From contig JAVHNS010000022.1 of assembly GCA_036872755.1 (NCBI GenBank), forward strand, positions 146,876 through 210,875: a stretch of 64,000 nt of DNA, given 5' to 3'. The DNA comes from Orbilia blumenaviensis (lineage: Eukaryota; Ascomycota; Orbiliomycetes; Orbiliales; Orbiliaceae). The translations under genes were made by a program, and so were the position numbers. The notes under the pieces were generated by a model that did not search any database, was not told the origin of the DNA, and was given only the letters and a program-made list of their open reading frames with translations. Of the stretch, positions 44,855-56,600 are shown piece after piece. Position 1 is the first letter of the stretch; the number at the start of each line of letters is the position of its first letter.

Positions 44855-45582
44855 GTCGCCGCCACGAAAAGCCAGAGAACAGTTGTGCCGTAGTTTTCCT
44901 GACCGTTCTTTGGTTCAACCGCTATCCAACCCCCCTCCAAAACCGCCACGTGACTGTAAATAGGCAAGGTTTAATGATAAGCTCATCCGGTTGAAAGTGA
45001 ACCGCATACTCCGATCACGATGCCTTGGTCTCAGAAGTCTCGCGATTAGGATGTTACGTTTGACCCGGTATGATTCCATTTTGCAACTCGGCTATGGAGG
45101 TGCCTAATTTACCTACGTAGTTCTGTTTACGAGACTAGAAGTTACCTAGGTATGTCAGTTTATAAGTTGGCCTGTATGATTATGGAGAGGAACGAGATAT
45201 CGACAGGGCTATCAATCGAGAAAACCACCTTAGTTGTAATACAAGGCTCTAAGCTTTTGCATAGGTTATCTGGTCTTTACGGTTAAACGGCGGCCGTTCG
45301 TATACCCGAAGAATTATGCATTATTGTGGCCGCTGGCTTATTTCCCAAAAAAAAAAGCCTCCGCCAAAGTAAAACGCCCGTTCTATGTGGCCAAAAAGTG
45401 ATAATATACATCGACGGGCACCCCAAGTCCATGTCCATCATAGTTAGAGAAGAAAAAAGACCCGCCAAAAAAGACGCAAAAAAGAGTACAGCAGAGCTAG
45501 AAGCTTTTTAGCAGATAAACGAATGAAACGACAAAGAAAAGAGAGAGGGACCTGACGATATTATTCTTAGACTGGAAATCGA

Positions 45583-45921
45583 TTAGCCACCGGTGAGCCG
45601 CCGTATAAGTTCTTCAATATCAATCCCGCCATCAGAGTTGACGGGGTTGATATTCTCTTTCTTAGGTTTTTCGTCCTCTATCTGGGAGCCGCCGCAGACT
45701 TTGAGATCAGTTTGCAACGGCAGTCCCAAAGGACGCCGAGGGCCTCGATAAATGGTTTGGGAATTATCCGAAACCTCTGCCAAGACGTCGGATATTGGGG
45801 AAGGTGTCTGGCTATTGCTACGGGTGCTGTCAGTTGCCATTGATTCCATATGGTTTGTCCATTGTTTTATATCGCCGGACCGTTGTCGTTGGTGGCATCT
45901 AAAGGGCTTGCCAGGCTTCAT
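45583..45921 (-). CDS. Small protein with KEN box and D-box-like motif
   Basis: A single open frame of 112 residues starts at ATG 45921-45919, 73 bp past the FIP1 stop on the same strand. The C-terminal half looks protein-like: QTIYRGPRRPLGLPLQTD contains RxxL (D-box-like), then KPKKENINP contains a KEN box, and the end IDIEELIRRLTGG is a short amphipathic helix. KEN plus D-box is the established recognition pair of APC/C substrates. An internal ATG (MESMATD, residue 25) is another possible start. I do not recognise the family. It could be a small cell-cycle regulator, the last exon of a longer gene, or part of the FIP1 3' UTR. Confidence 0.42.
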   Translation of the reverse strand: MKPGKPFRCHQRQRSGDIKQWTNHMESMATDSTRSNSQTPSPISDVLAEVSDNSQTIYRGPRRPLGLPLQTDLKVCGGSQIEDEKPKKENINPVNSDGGIDIEELIRRLTGG

Positions 45922-45993
45922 GATACTAGGTATGGATGAAAATGAACTGTGTGCAATATCGCTAACTCCGTCTCCAGAAAGATTACGATGGTC

Positions 45994-47524
45994 CTACCAC
46001 CCCCTCTGCTGGGAAACATTGCCGGTACCGCCTTGGGTTCCAGGTCCACCTCTACCACGGCCCATCTGATTGGTATTGTTCTGAGCTTGGAAGTTTCCGT
46101 ATGCAGTATTTGGATTGTTAAAACCGCGTTGTTGCTGCTGTTGCTGCTGTTGCTGGTGCTGCTGTCTGTTTGCGTTTCAGGTTTTTTCGTTAGTTTTTCA
46201 TGTTGGCTGACTGAAAATATCAAAATTTATGTTTTAAGAACGATATTGAGCGTACAATCTCTGTTGCTGCTGCTGCATATACTTCTGCTGCTCGAAACGC
46301 TGCTGCTCTTCCGCATACGAATTGGCCATCTGGGCTTGAAACTGTCCCATCCCTTGGGGTCCGAAATTACCACCGCCTTGCCCACCGGGGTTAAACATCT
46401 GCATATCCTGTCGGTTTTGACCGCTGTTGCCACCGGCTCCTCCCATCATATCCATCCCAAAATTTGGCATTCCAGGCATGCCGGGGATCGGTGGCATACC
46501 AGGCATGCCTGACATTCCAACTTGCTGCATCATAGCCGCGGCCATTTCAGGCGGTATACCAGGCGGAAGAGGCATGCCATTGGGAAATCCACCTGCTCCG
46601 GCGTTAGGCATATTCGCTGCATTTCCTCCACCACCACCGCCACCGCCACCGCCTCCACCACTACCCCCGGCCATACCCATCAGCTGCGAAGGGTCGAGCA
46701 TATTCCCGAACATCATCATGTCCTCCATCATCTTCTTAGGGTCGAAGTCTTTCCTAGTGTTTTCTTGCTTCTGGCAGTAAGCTGTCCAAGTGAATTCGTC
46801 GAAACCGTAGTTAAAATAGTCGGAAACATCGGATCCGGGATTTCGCCAGGGTTTAGATGGGAGGTCGTCAATGTTGAGAGAGGTTAGCTTTTCGCCAGTG
46901 GATGGGTGAGCCGGTATGGCATTGATATCCAGTGTTGAAGTCGCTACAGGTGGAGGGGTTGGTCCTCTGGGAATGGGTGTTTTGGTGGATACAAGTGCTG
47001 CTGTACGGGGTGCTGGAGAGGCAGATTGTGGAGCAACACGTTCTTTGAGTTCCTGCTGATGCTGTGCTGCTGCTGCTGCCTGTCGCTGAGGCGGAGCAGA
47101 GGGTGCAGTTGGTCGGATCCCAAATCGTGCACCCTGGGGAGGTGGTGCGATTGCTTGACCGGCTTTGGGTTCGAAGATGAATTCAACATCCTGGTGGGTG
47201 TTGATGTTAGCCAGCTTGTAATCAACCATATAGGTATTGGAGCTTAGAAAGGTTATATACGTCGTCATCATCTTCTACTTCGACCTCAATCTCTTCCTCG
47301 AATTCTTCCTCTTCTCCTTCTATCCCGAGTTCTTTGTCGGCTCCGGGGTCTTCACCATTGGCTGCATCATTCATATTGATGTCTTGACGTGTAGGAGGAG
47401 GAGCAGAGGCGACGGGCTTCGGAGTAGAGGTGTCATTCGATAGAAGGTCCTGAACAGAGACATGGTGAACAGGTTGAGCTGGGGGGGAGGCATCGCCGTA
47501 GAAATCATCATCGTCTTCTTCCAT
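45994..47524 (-). CDS. FIP1: FIP1, pre-mRNA polyadenylation factor subunit
   Basis: Three exons (minus): 47524-47261, 47190-46256 and 46165-45994, total 456 residues. Introns are 70 bp (GTATAT...GGCTAAC...CCAG) and 90 bp (GTACGC...AACTAACG...ACAG). The acidic N-terminus (EEDDDDFYGD, EEEEFEEEIEVEVEDDDD) is followed by DVEFIFEPK. The conserved Fip1 motif SKPWRNPGSDVSDYFNYGFDEFTWTAYC is at about residues 198-226. Then come a Gly run, Gly/Met/Pro-rich repeats and a Gln-rich C-terminus ending RGGPGTQGG...QQRGW. Fip1 tethers poly(A) polymerase to the cleavage and polyadenylation factor. The third exon is needed to finish the Gln/RGG tail; reading through its intron would stop at 46234. It is divergent with the nucleoporin gene at 47877. 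Confidence 0.93.
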
Positions 47525-47876
47525 TGTACAGGATTTGGTGATATTGGAGGTGGTGGTTGTGGTCGTGTGTTTGTGTGTGTGGGGCGATGTTCAGATGCAG
47601 TTGGAGATGAGGCTTCTATGTGCCGACGCGAGATTTACTAGCCACTGGGGAACACTAGCCACGATATAGACGCGTCGCGCCACAAAAAGATAGATATCCT
47701 CATCCACCATATAGAAACATCCCGACATAAACCTCAACAGAACCAGTACCATTATCAGCACCAGCACCAGCACCAACACCATCGCAAGGCTACCAATCTC
47801 ACAGGATACTACCTAATTGCGATCTCGGATCTAACATACTGGTTATCACCTTCACTACTTTTTTCCAGGCGCCACC
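47525..47876. promoter_or_regulatory. Short divergent promoter, FIP1 / NUP49
   Basis: A 352-bp gap between head-to-head genes. It contains a TG-rich stretch at 47545-47582 and CAGCACCAGCACCA-like repeats near 47755-47780. No specific site is recognised. Confidence 0.5.
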
Positions 47877-49382
47877 ATGTCGCTTTTCAATCGGGTCCAG
47901 AGCACCCCAAGCGCCATAAACACCGCGGCAGCAAATACTTTGTAAGATAACCCATTGCTCTTAAAATCGAGATAATAGACTATTGCTAACGGCTTCATAT
48001 CAGTGGACAAGGATCTGGTGCAGCAACGGGCGGTTTGGGAGCTAGTGTCGGTGGTGCGTCTATCTTCGGCCAGTCAGTAGCACAACCACCAGCATCGGCT
48101 GGTCTGTTTGGTCAAAATGCCTCAACAGCAGCGCCGTCGGGTGGTTTATTTGGATCCACAGCTCCAGCAGCCACTACAGCACCATCCGCAGGTGGTCTCT
48201 TCGGCACCGGAGCCACTACTACGACGACTAGCGCCCCAGCCGCTGGGGGATTATTTGGCTCGACCGGGACAACCGCTGCTGCGCCTGCCACCGGTGGGCT
48301 ATTTGGGTCTACTCCTGCGACCACTTCGGCTGGTGGAGGCTTGCTAGGTACCACCACGGCAGCAACGGCTGCTCCAACATCTTCTGGTCTTTTTGGCGCA
48401 ACGGGGGCGACGCAACCTGCTGCTGCTCCTGCTGCTGGAGGAGGGTTGTTTGGCGCTGGTTCGACCTTATCTCAGCCAACCATAGGTAGCAACGCCCCCT
48501 TCGGCAGCTCTACTGCAGGTGGGTTGGGTGGAGGTGGTTTGTTTGGCCAGCCAAAGCCTGCGCCAACTCTTTTGTATGTATCATCCAATTTCGCAAATTA
48601 AGCCCCAAACCCAAGACTAACCAAAAGACTTATTTCTTAGGAGTCAACCTGCCGCTCAAACAACTGGCGGAATGTTTGGTTCGTCATCAATTCAACAGCC
48701 CCAAGCATCCCTCTTCGGACAACCACAAGCGCAGGCTCAAGTGCAACCCCAGGCCGTCGAAATGAATTTCAGCAACATGAGAGGAACAACAAGATACGAA
48801 GAACTACACGCAGACGTACGCTCGCTATTAGATTTCTTCGACGAGTATGTTCAAAAAGCGATCGGTATCTCTCAGGAACTTAGTGCTAGATCAGTCACCC
48901 ACAAGGATACCATGGAAACAGTCGATGATGACGTCGAACATGTTTCTAGGAAATTAGGGTTCAGCACAACTTTCCTAAATAACGATGGACACTCCATCGG
49001 TCAACTTCATAATGCTTCTACGCAACTCATCAATACTGCGACTTTGAGCACCAGAACTATTGATATCCTCAGACTTCCTATTTCGCAACGATCCCATTAT
49101 CTCTCACAGCACCATACTTCTAATCCTGAATACTCACTAATCCCATACTTCGAGGAGAAGACCGTTGAACTGGAGGGCAAGGCCAAGAACTTCCTTGCAG
49201 CCGTTGGCGAGGTGGAGAAGACTCTGGAGGCTGTTGAAAGAGACGTCGGGCAGGTGAACACAAGTGCCGAGAGCAAGGTTAGAGAAGTTGTTAAGGCCGA
49301 GAGGGTCGTCTTCTCGGGTATGATTGCTGTAGCTAGCAAGGTAGCTAGCGTGAACGAGGATCTTAAGACGTTAGCCAGATAA
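47877..49382 (+). CDS. NUP49: GLFG-repeat nucleoporin, NUP49-like
   Basis: Three exons, 47877-47941, 48004-48573 and 48641-49382, give 458 residues. Introns are 62 bp (GTAAGA...GCTAAC...TCAG) and 67 bp (GTATGT...ACTAAC...TTAG). Residues about 30-235 carry GLFG and FG repeats with Thr/Ala/Pro spacers (SGGLFGST, AGGLFGTG). From about 255 the sequence becomes helical: EMNFSNMRGTTRYEELHADV, LDFFDEYVQKAIGISQELS, YFEEKTVELEGKAKNFLAAV. GLFG repeats followed by a coiled coil fit the Nup49 (metazoan Nup58) subunit of the Nsp1-Nup57-Nup49 channel trimer. Nup57 is the main alternative; the modest length and the coiled-coil start favour Nup49. It forms part of the permeability barrier of the nuclear pore. 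Confidence 0.82.
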
Positions 49383-50690
49383 TTGGCATGCGTGCATGCA
49401 TGATATTATATTCACGGGAGAGGGGCTCTTTGTGAGTTATATCAAGCACATTGTAACCTCGCCCTCTTTTTCTATCTTTATTTTCATCCTAGTTTTTTTG
49501 CTTCTGTTCTTTGAGCGATGTGATGCCACTTTTCTTGCGGTTCTGATGGATAGCAGCATGTACATTAGTACTAATACGAATAGACCCCTTCTAAGGAAGC
49601 CAAGATAACACATCACTGTGCTCAGGCCCAGGTCTAGGACGGTTGGCTTATGTCAGCGGTTTGCTATTTGGTGCTAGTTCTTAGACTGGATCCTCTTACC
49701 CCATGCAAGGCTAAGGACTAGCGTGGAGACTAGGAATACCAAGTGATATCAATCACCCGTCAACTTGGTCGTGATGCAGGTCTATGGATAGTGAAGCGGG
49801 AGATGTTGATTTTGGTATGATAAGATGGCATCTTCCCTGGCTGGCCAATTGCGGCTTTATCGTTTTTTTGGCCATGATAACACTTGTCGTCTTCCATGAG
49901 CTAGGAGAGACTACAGAATCCCACGGTCCAAATTGTTACGTACAGTTTGAATATCACCAGCCAGGACGTGCTTTTTGTTGTTGAAAAATAGGAATAAAGC
50001 CCGCCATTATTCAGATTCCACCTTTATTTTGGTCTTTCCGTTCACTATTGCCTGGCGCGTTTCCCTTGTTATAACGCTGTTCACTGTTCTCTGAACGGTC
50101 ACAAATGTTAATTTCCTATATTAAGCGTTGAGAACTTGAAAAGAAAACAAACAGTACAACTGAACAGCCGACAGTGCCCTGATCATATTTGTCAGGGAAG
50201 ACAATCGCAAAAGACGAAAACAATTCCCGCTTACCATGCCCGAACTAGCCGGGGAATAAACGCAGCTGTTTGGTAGCATTTGCCTGCTCTGTATACATGT
50301 TAATTAACAAGAACATAACTAATAAGAGGTATTTGGTAACCTAAAACACTGATCTGCGAGATCAAAATTTGTATGGCAAAAAGTGCCTTGATGAATCTCC
50401 GTAGTTTGGGCGGATTGTAAAGGAAGATGTGTAGTATAAGCTTATCATCCGACTCAGACGAAGTAGATGGTCAATTGTAGAGCTATGGACATAATAGTGT
50501 CAACAGCTAGTTAGACAAGGCAGATTGGTAAGGAGGACGGCGGTAGTTTCGCGGTTTATATATAGGTCCGGGTTGGGTACTCAGTCGGAGCAGCAGCGGG
50601 CACCAATTTGAGCGTCTTGCATTTGTTGAAATCTAGCTATGCGCTTGTAAATTGATAACTTGATTATTCTCTCAAACCGCAGTACGGCTT
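49383..50690. other. Intergenic edge before the AT-rich block
   Basis: Normal base composition with no recognised gene. The 49784-49984 frame has one hydrophobic stretch but no family signature. GC content drops abruptly near 50690. Confidence 0.5.
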
Positions 50691-50972
50691 TGGTTTTGTT
50701 TATTATATATATAGAGATAACTAATATTCTTTTAATAGAGGTTTAATCTTTTGCAGAGTTTTCATTTTGATTAATGAATTTTTGCAAATATAAAATTAGT
50801 AATTATGTGCTATTAAATTTACTATATAAAGTTTTTAATAATAATTAGTGATTTTTATATTTTAATATTTTTATTAAATTAGGTTACTTTAATTTTATAT
50901 ATTAATTAATTTTTTTGTTAATTTTAATTTTATATTTTTAAATTAATTTTAATTAATTTAAAATATTGATCT

Positions 50973-50990
50973 GGGGGGGTTCTTTGGGGG
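50973..50990. other. Isolated G-rich island inside AT block
   Basis: Two G-runs (7 and 5 G) lie close together at 50973-50990, flanked on both sides by nearly pure A/T. Confidence 0.6.
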
Positions 50991-53246
50991 AGTATATAAA
51001 TAATTTTTTATTAAATTAAATTCAATTTTTTTTTTCTTTTTTTATAATTTTATTAATTAATTAATTATTATTTTTTTTAAATAATTAAATATATTTTTAA
51101 TAATTATATATTTATTTAATTATATATTAAATATTATTAAAGTTTTTAAATAATTTAAAATAATTTTTTTACATATATATTAACTATATGGTTATTTTAT
51201 TATGAAAATAATATTATTTAAATATTTTAAGTTAACTTTTAAGATTTCTAATACTAAAAAGATAAAAAAACTAATTTTATACCAAAAACCAATTTATTAA
51301 TTAAAATATAAACTCAATAAAAAAGAATTTAAATTATTATTTTAAATAAAAGACTATTCTCAAATATATTTTTATAAAAATATTTTTTATAACCAATTTT
51401 ATTAATAATTATATAATATATTCATTAAACAAAATAAATAATCAAATCCATTTTTTAATCAATTAATTTATTAATTATTTTTTTAATTTAATTAATTCAA
51501 ATAATAAAATTAAAAATTATTATTGTTTATTAAATTTACTCTAAAAATAAAAATTTTTTTAATTTATATAAAAATTTTTTTAAAAAAAATAATAAAATTT
51601 ATAATAATTATATTTATAATTATAAAATATATAATAATATAATTATTTAAATTTATTTTTATTTTAAATTAAAAAAATTTTATTATATTATAAAAATAAA
51701 GAATTTAATTAAATAATTATTTAAATATAATAATAATCATTTTTTTTCTAAATATAAAAATTTAATTAATAAAGAATTTCATTAAAAGATTTTAATAATC
51801 CATAATTTAAAAAAAAAATTTTCCAGAAAAATAATCCTAAAAATTATTAAAAAAAATAATTAAAAAAATAATTAAAAAAATAATTTTAAAAATTTTTAAT
51901 ATTAAAAAAAAATTTAATTCTAAATTTTTTTTTTAATATTAATTTAAAATTTAATTTAAAATTTAATTTTAAATTAATTTTTAATTCTAAATCTAATTTT
52001 AATTTTAATTTTAATTTTAATTTCAATTTTAATTTTAAGTTTAAAAATATTATTATAATTATATTTAATTTTTATTTTAAAATTAATATTTAATTAAAGG
52101 AAATTAAAAGTTTTATTAAAAATATTATTAATAAAAAATTTAAATTAAATTTTAAAATTTAACTAAAAAATTTTTATTTTAAAAATAATAAAACAAAAAA
52201 TAAATTTAATAAAAATTAATTATTTAAATTTCCATTAAATAAAGAAAATAATACTAAAGTTAATTTTGTTTTTAATAATAAAAAAACTTTAATTAAAGTA
52301 TTTAAAATCTTTAATTAATTAAAATTTAAAAATATTATAGTTAATAATAATTTTAATTTTAATAAAAAAAAAATTATTGGTAAAAAGAAGATTAATATTA
52401 TAAAAATTATTATATTAATTATAATTTTTATTTAATTAAAATTTATTAAATTAAAATAATAATTTAGTGATGATTAAATTGTTAAATATAATATTTAAAT
52501 TATTTATAATAATAATAATATTAATGATAAATTAAGTAATAATAACACAATTATAATTTTTAATTAAATTTTTAATATATATATTTTTTAATTAAATTTT
52601 TTTATAAATTTTTTTTATTTTATTTTTAATATTTTTAATCTCATATATTTAATTTAAGGTGGTTAGAGATTTTTTTATTTTTTTTATAATTTTGATTATA
52701 TAATTTTTATATAATTAAATATTAAATAAAAATTAAAAATTTTTGATTTTATAATATTTTATTTTATTATAATAATTATAGTTTTTTTTTTATTAAATAT
52801 TATAATTATAAATTTTTTTAAATAATTTTATTAAAAATTTTTTTAATTTATAAAAAAAATATTTTTTTAAATAAAAATAATAATTGATTTAAAAAAAAAA
52901 TATTATTTATTTTTTAATAAAAATTAAAAAAAAATAGATAAAATTAAAATAATAATTTTTTTAATAATTTAATAAGTATGTTTGTTGTATTATTAATTAA
53001 AATTATATATTTAACTATAAAGTATTTTTAATTATATAAATCTTTAATTATATAAAAACAAATATTAATGTGTTTTGTTTAATTATGATTTTTAAAATTC
53101 ATTATTAAGTATTTAATTATTTTATTATTTATGTAAAGGTTGATTTGTATATTTAATTGTATTTTAAGTGTAGTTAGGATTTGTTTAATTTATATTATGT
53201 TTTTGGTGGTTTTAAATGTGGTTATATATTTAATATTAGTGAGGGG

Positions 53247-53365
53247 ATGGAGTGGTTTGGAGCGGTTTGACGGGTCCGTAAGTCCAAACCGCGTGAACTA
53301 TAGACTTGAAAAACCAAGTCCATAAACCGCTCCATGGACTTGAAATTTTTGTCAAACCACTCCAT
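53247..53365. mobile_element. 119-bp MITE-like element with 13-bp inverted ends
   Basis: The element begins atggagtggtttg and ends caaaccactccat, perfect 13-bp inverted repeats. The interior is itself partly palindromic (aagtccaaaccgc, ccaagtccataaaccgctcc). Its GC content is far above that of its surroundings. No transposase is present, and target-site duplication cannot be judged in this AT-rich DNA. Confidence 0.65.
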
Positions 53366-53536
53366 ACAATTTAATAAACTTAAAAATTATAAATTGCTTT
53401 AAGTCCATGAAGTTTTATGAATTTATTAAAAATAGATTATTATAGAAATATTGTATTATATGATATTAGTTATTAAAGTTATTAAAATTTATAAATATAT
53501 TTGATAAATATTTTATTGATATTTTTAAAATAATAA

Positions 53537-53636
53537 TAGTAAGGATGGTGATATTTATTATAAGTAAGGATAATAATATTTATTATAAATAAAAATAATA
53601 ATATTTATTATAAATAAAAATAATAATATTTATTAT
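53537..53636. repeat. 25-bp tandem repeat, 4 copies, with progressive G loss
   Basis: Four adjacent 25-bp units occupy 53537-53561, 53562-53586, 53587-53611 and 53612-53636. The first has the most G (tagtaaggatggtgatattt...) and later copies have A at the same places. Confidence 0.85.
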
Positions 53637-56600
53637 TATAATTTTAATAAATTAATATATTAATTTATTTTGGGCTAAAAAATATATAAAATATATTAAA
53701 TAAATAATTTTATTTTATATTTTAAATTTTTTAGTAAATAATTTTTAAATTAAAGTTAAAATATGTTTTTTTATTTTAAATTTATTTTTCTTTTTTTTTT
53801 TATGAGTAATTTTCTTATTAATTTCTATTTTAAAATTATATTTATTATTTTTATATTTTTTTTTTTTTTTTATTTTTAGAAATTTTAGTTATTTTATTTA
53901 ATATTATTTTATTATTTAAAATTTTTTATTTTAATTTAAATTTTTTTTTAAATAAATAATTTAAAAAATATTTTTCTTGTTTTTGTTATTAAAATTAATT
54001 AATTATATTTCATTGAATAATATTAAATTGAAGATAATTTTATTGATAAATAATAATATTTTTAACTTTATTAAATATTTTTTTAAAATTTACTAAAATA
54101 ATTGGTATTGTTAAAATATTTTTTATTATTATTATAAGAATAAAATATTTTTTTTCTAAGTTTTTTTAGTTTTTTAAAGGATTTTTAATATTAATAATCT
54201 TTTTTTTTAAAAATTATTCTATTTTATTTAACTTTAAAATTTAAGTATTTTAATTAAAAAATCTAAAGAAGAAATTAATATTAAAAATATTAACAAAATT
54301 ATTAAAATTAAATTATTATTTTTAGATAATTATATTTGAAGTTTTAAAATTGATTTTTTTTTTTTTTATCTTCTTTATATTTAGTATATTATTAAATATA
54401 AAAAATAAGAAATTTATTTTTATAAATATTTTTATATATTATTTTATTTTTATTAATATTTTAATTTTAATTTAAATAAAAATTTAACTTAATTATTAAA
54501 TTTATTATATAATTTAAATTATAAAATAAATTTTTTAAATAATAAATATTATTATAATATTTTTTAAATTTTTATAAAATTTTATTAAAAATAATTATAA
54601 AATTAATTTTTTATTTAATATATTTTTTTTATAATATTTTAAAAATATTTTTAAAATATTTAAAAAAATTATTATAAATTTTTTAAATAAAAATAATAAT
54701 TAATTTTTAATAATTTAATACTACCAAAATTATAATATAAAAAAAATTTAAAATTATTATAATATAATAAATTTAGTTTTATTTTTTATAAATTAGAAAA
54801 ATAATTAAAAATTTAAATTTTAATTTTATTTATTTTATAAGAATTAATTTTAATTAAATAATTTAATTTAATATTAAAAAAATTAAATTCCATTATATTT
54901 AAATATCTTAAATTATAAATATTAAAACTATATTATTTTTTATATTTAATAATTTTTTTTTAAATTTAAAATAATTTTATATTTTTTTAAATATTTTTAA
55001 TCATTAAAAAAATTAATTAATAATTTTAATTAATATTTAAATTTAAAATAATTTAAAATATTAAGTTTATTATAAAAAATATATTTAAATTATAAAATAA
55101 ATTAATATGTTAATTTATTGTAAAAAGTAATTAATTTATTTTTTAAAAAATTTTATAAAATAAAGTTTTAATTTTTTTTAGTTTTTGAAAATTTTTTTGA
55201 AAAAGGATAAAGATTTTAATATTATTGTTTTATAAAATAACTTTTATTTTTTTAATAAATACTTTAATTGTTAATTGAATGATATGGGTTAAATAAAAAA
55301 TATAAAATTTTTTTTTATTTTATTTAATTATAATATATTTTTTAATAATAAAATTAAAAAATTGAAATTTACTAATTTTATAATAAAAATTTCTTTTTTT
55401 AAAAATATCTTCTAAAATAAAAATTATAATAAAATTATTAATTATATTATTAATAATAATATTGAATAAATAGTTTTTAATATTAAATTGTTTTAAAATA
55501 ATTTTTATTATATTAGCAATTTTAATACTAATATATTTATCAATTAAATATTTAAAATTAAGAAGAATTTATTATAATTTTTATTTTGAATTAATTTAAT
55601 ATTTTATTATAGTAAGAAAAAAATAATGATTTGGAAAATTTTATATATTAATAATTAAAGATATATTATAAATATTTTTAAATTTTATTTTAATTTTTTG
55701 TTTAATTAAGTTATATTTTTTTTTAAAAAAATTTTTTATTAATTTATTTAATAAAAAATTAGTTTTAATATTAAATTTTAAAAAAAAATATAATTGTTGA
55801 AAAACTTTATTATTTATAATTTTAAAGTTTAAATTATTAATAATTAAAAATTTTAAAATTATTAAATAAAATTTATGTTTGTTATAATTAATAACTTCTA
55901 AAATAGAAATGTTTTTATTTAATTAATTTAATTAAAATATATATTTTAAATTTCAAAATAAATTAATATATTAAATTATTATTTATTTTTTGTAAAAAAT
56001 TAATTATTTTATTAAAAATTGATTTTTTGATTTATTTTTAAAAATATTTTTTTATAATTAAATAATTTTTTAATTTTGAGGTTTTAGTATTTTTTTTTTT
56101 AGAAAAAAAATAAAAAAAAATAGATTAATAATAATTATAATAAATAAAAAATTTTTTAATATTTATTAATATTATTTTTTTGAATTTTAATTATGTTAAT
56201 AAAATTTTAATATTTTATTATATTTTTTAAATATTATTTGATTTAATTTTATTTTAAGAATTTAATATTTATTTTATTTTATTTTATTATTTAAGAAAAT
56301 TTTTAGATGATTTAGATTTAAAAATAATAAATTTTTTATTATTTATATAAGAAAAATTATCAATATAAAATAATATATTTAAAATAATATATAATTTTAT
56401 ATTTGATTTATAAAAATAAAAATAAAATATTATTTTAAAATTATCTTAATAAAAATTAAACAAAAATTTTTAAAATTTTAAAAATAAATAAATCTTAATA
56501 TAAGAAAATAAATTTATAAATTTAAAAATAAAATAATAAATATTTAATAATATAAATTAATTTAAAATATTATATACAAATTTATTAATATTTTTAAAAA

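Larger units (their letters stand above)
44251..45582. other. Intergenic with 11-bp repeat array and E-boxes
   Basis: Upstream of the Zip2-like gene. It contains the 44767-44854 tandem array, flanked by CACGTG E-boxes at 44662-44669 and 44947-44952. The 61-residue plus frame 45326-45511 is Lys-rich and not convincing. Confidence 0.55.

Noticed and set aside
45326..45511. 61-codon Lys-rich plus frame
   Set aside because: Arises from A-rich sequence; no relatives recalled and no start context.
49784..49984. 66-codon frame with a hydrophobic stretch
   Set aside because: Too short and isolated; no supporting neighbour or intron.
53140..53325. 61-codon frame in the AT-rich block
   Set aside because: It runs from AT-rich DNA into the inverted-repeat element and has no protein-like continuity.
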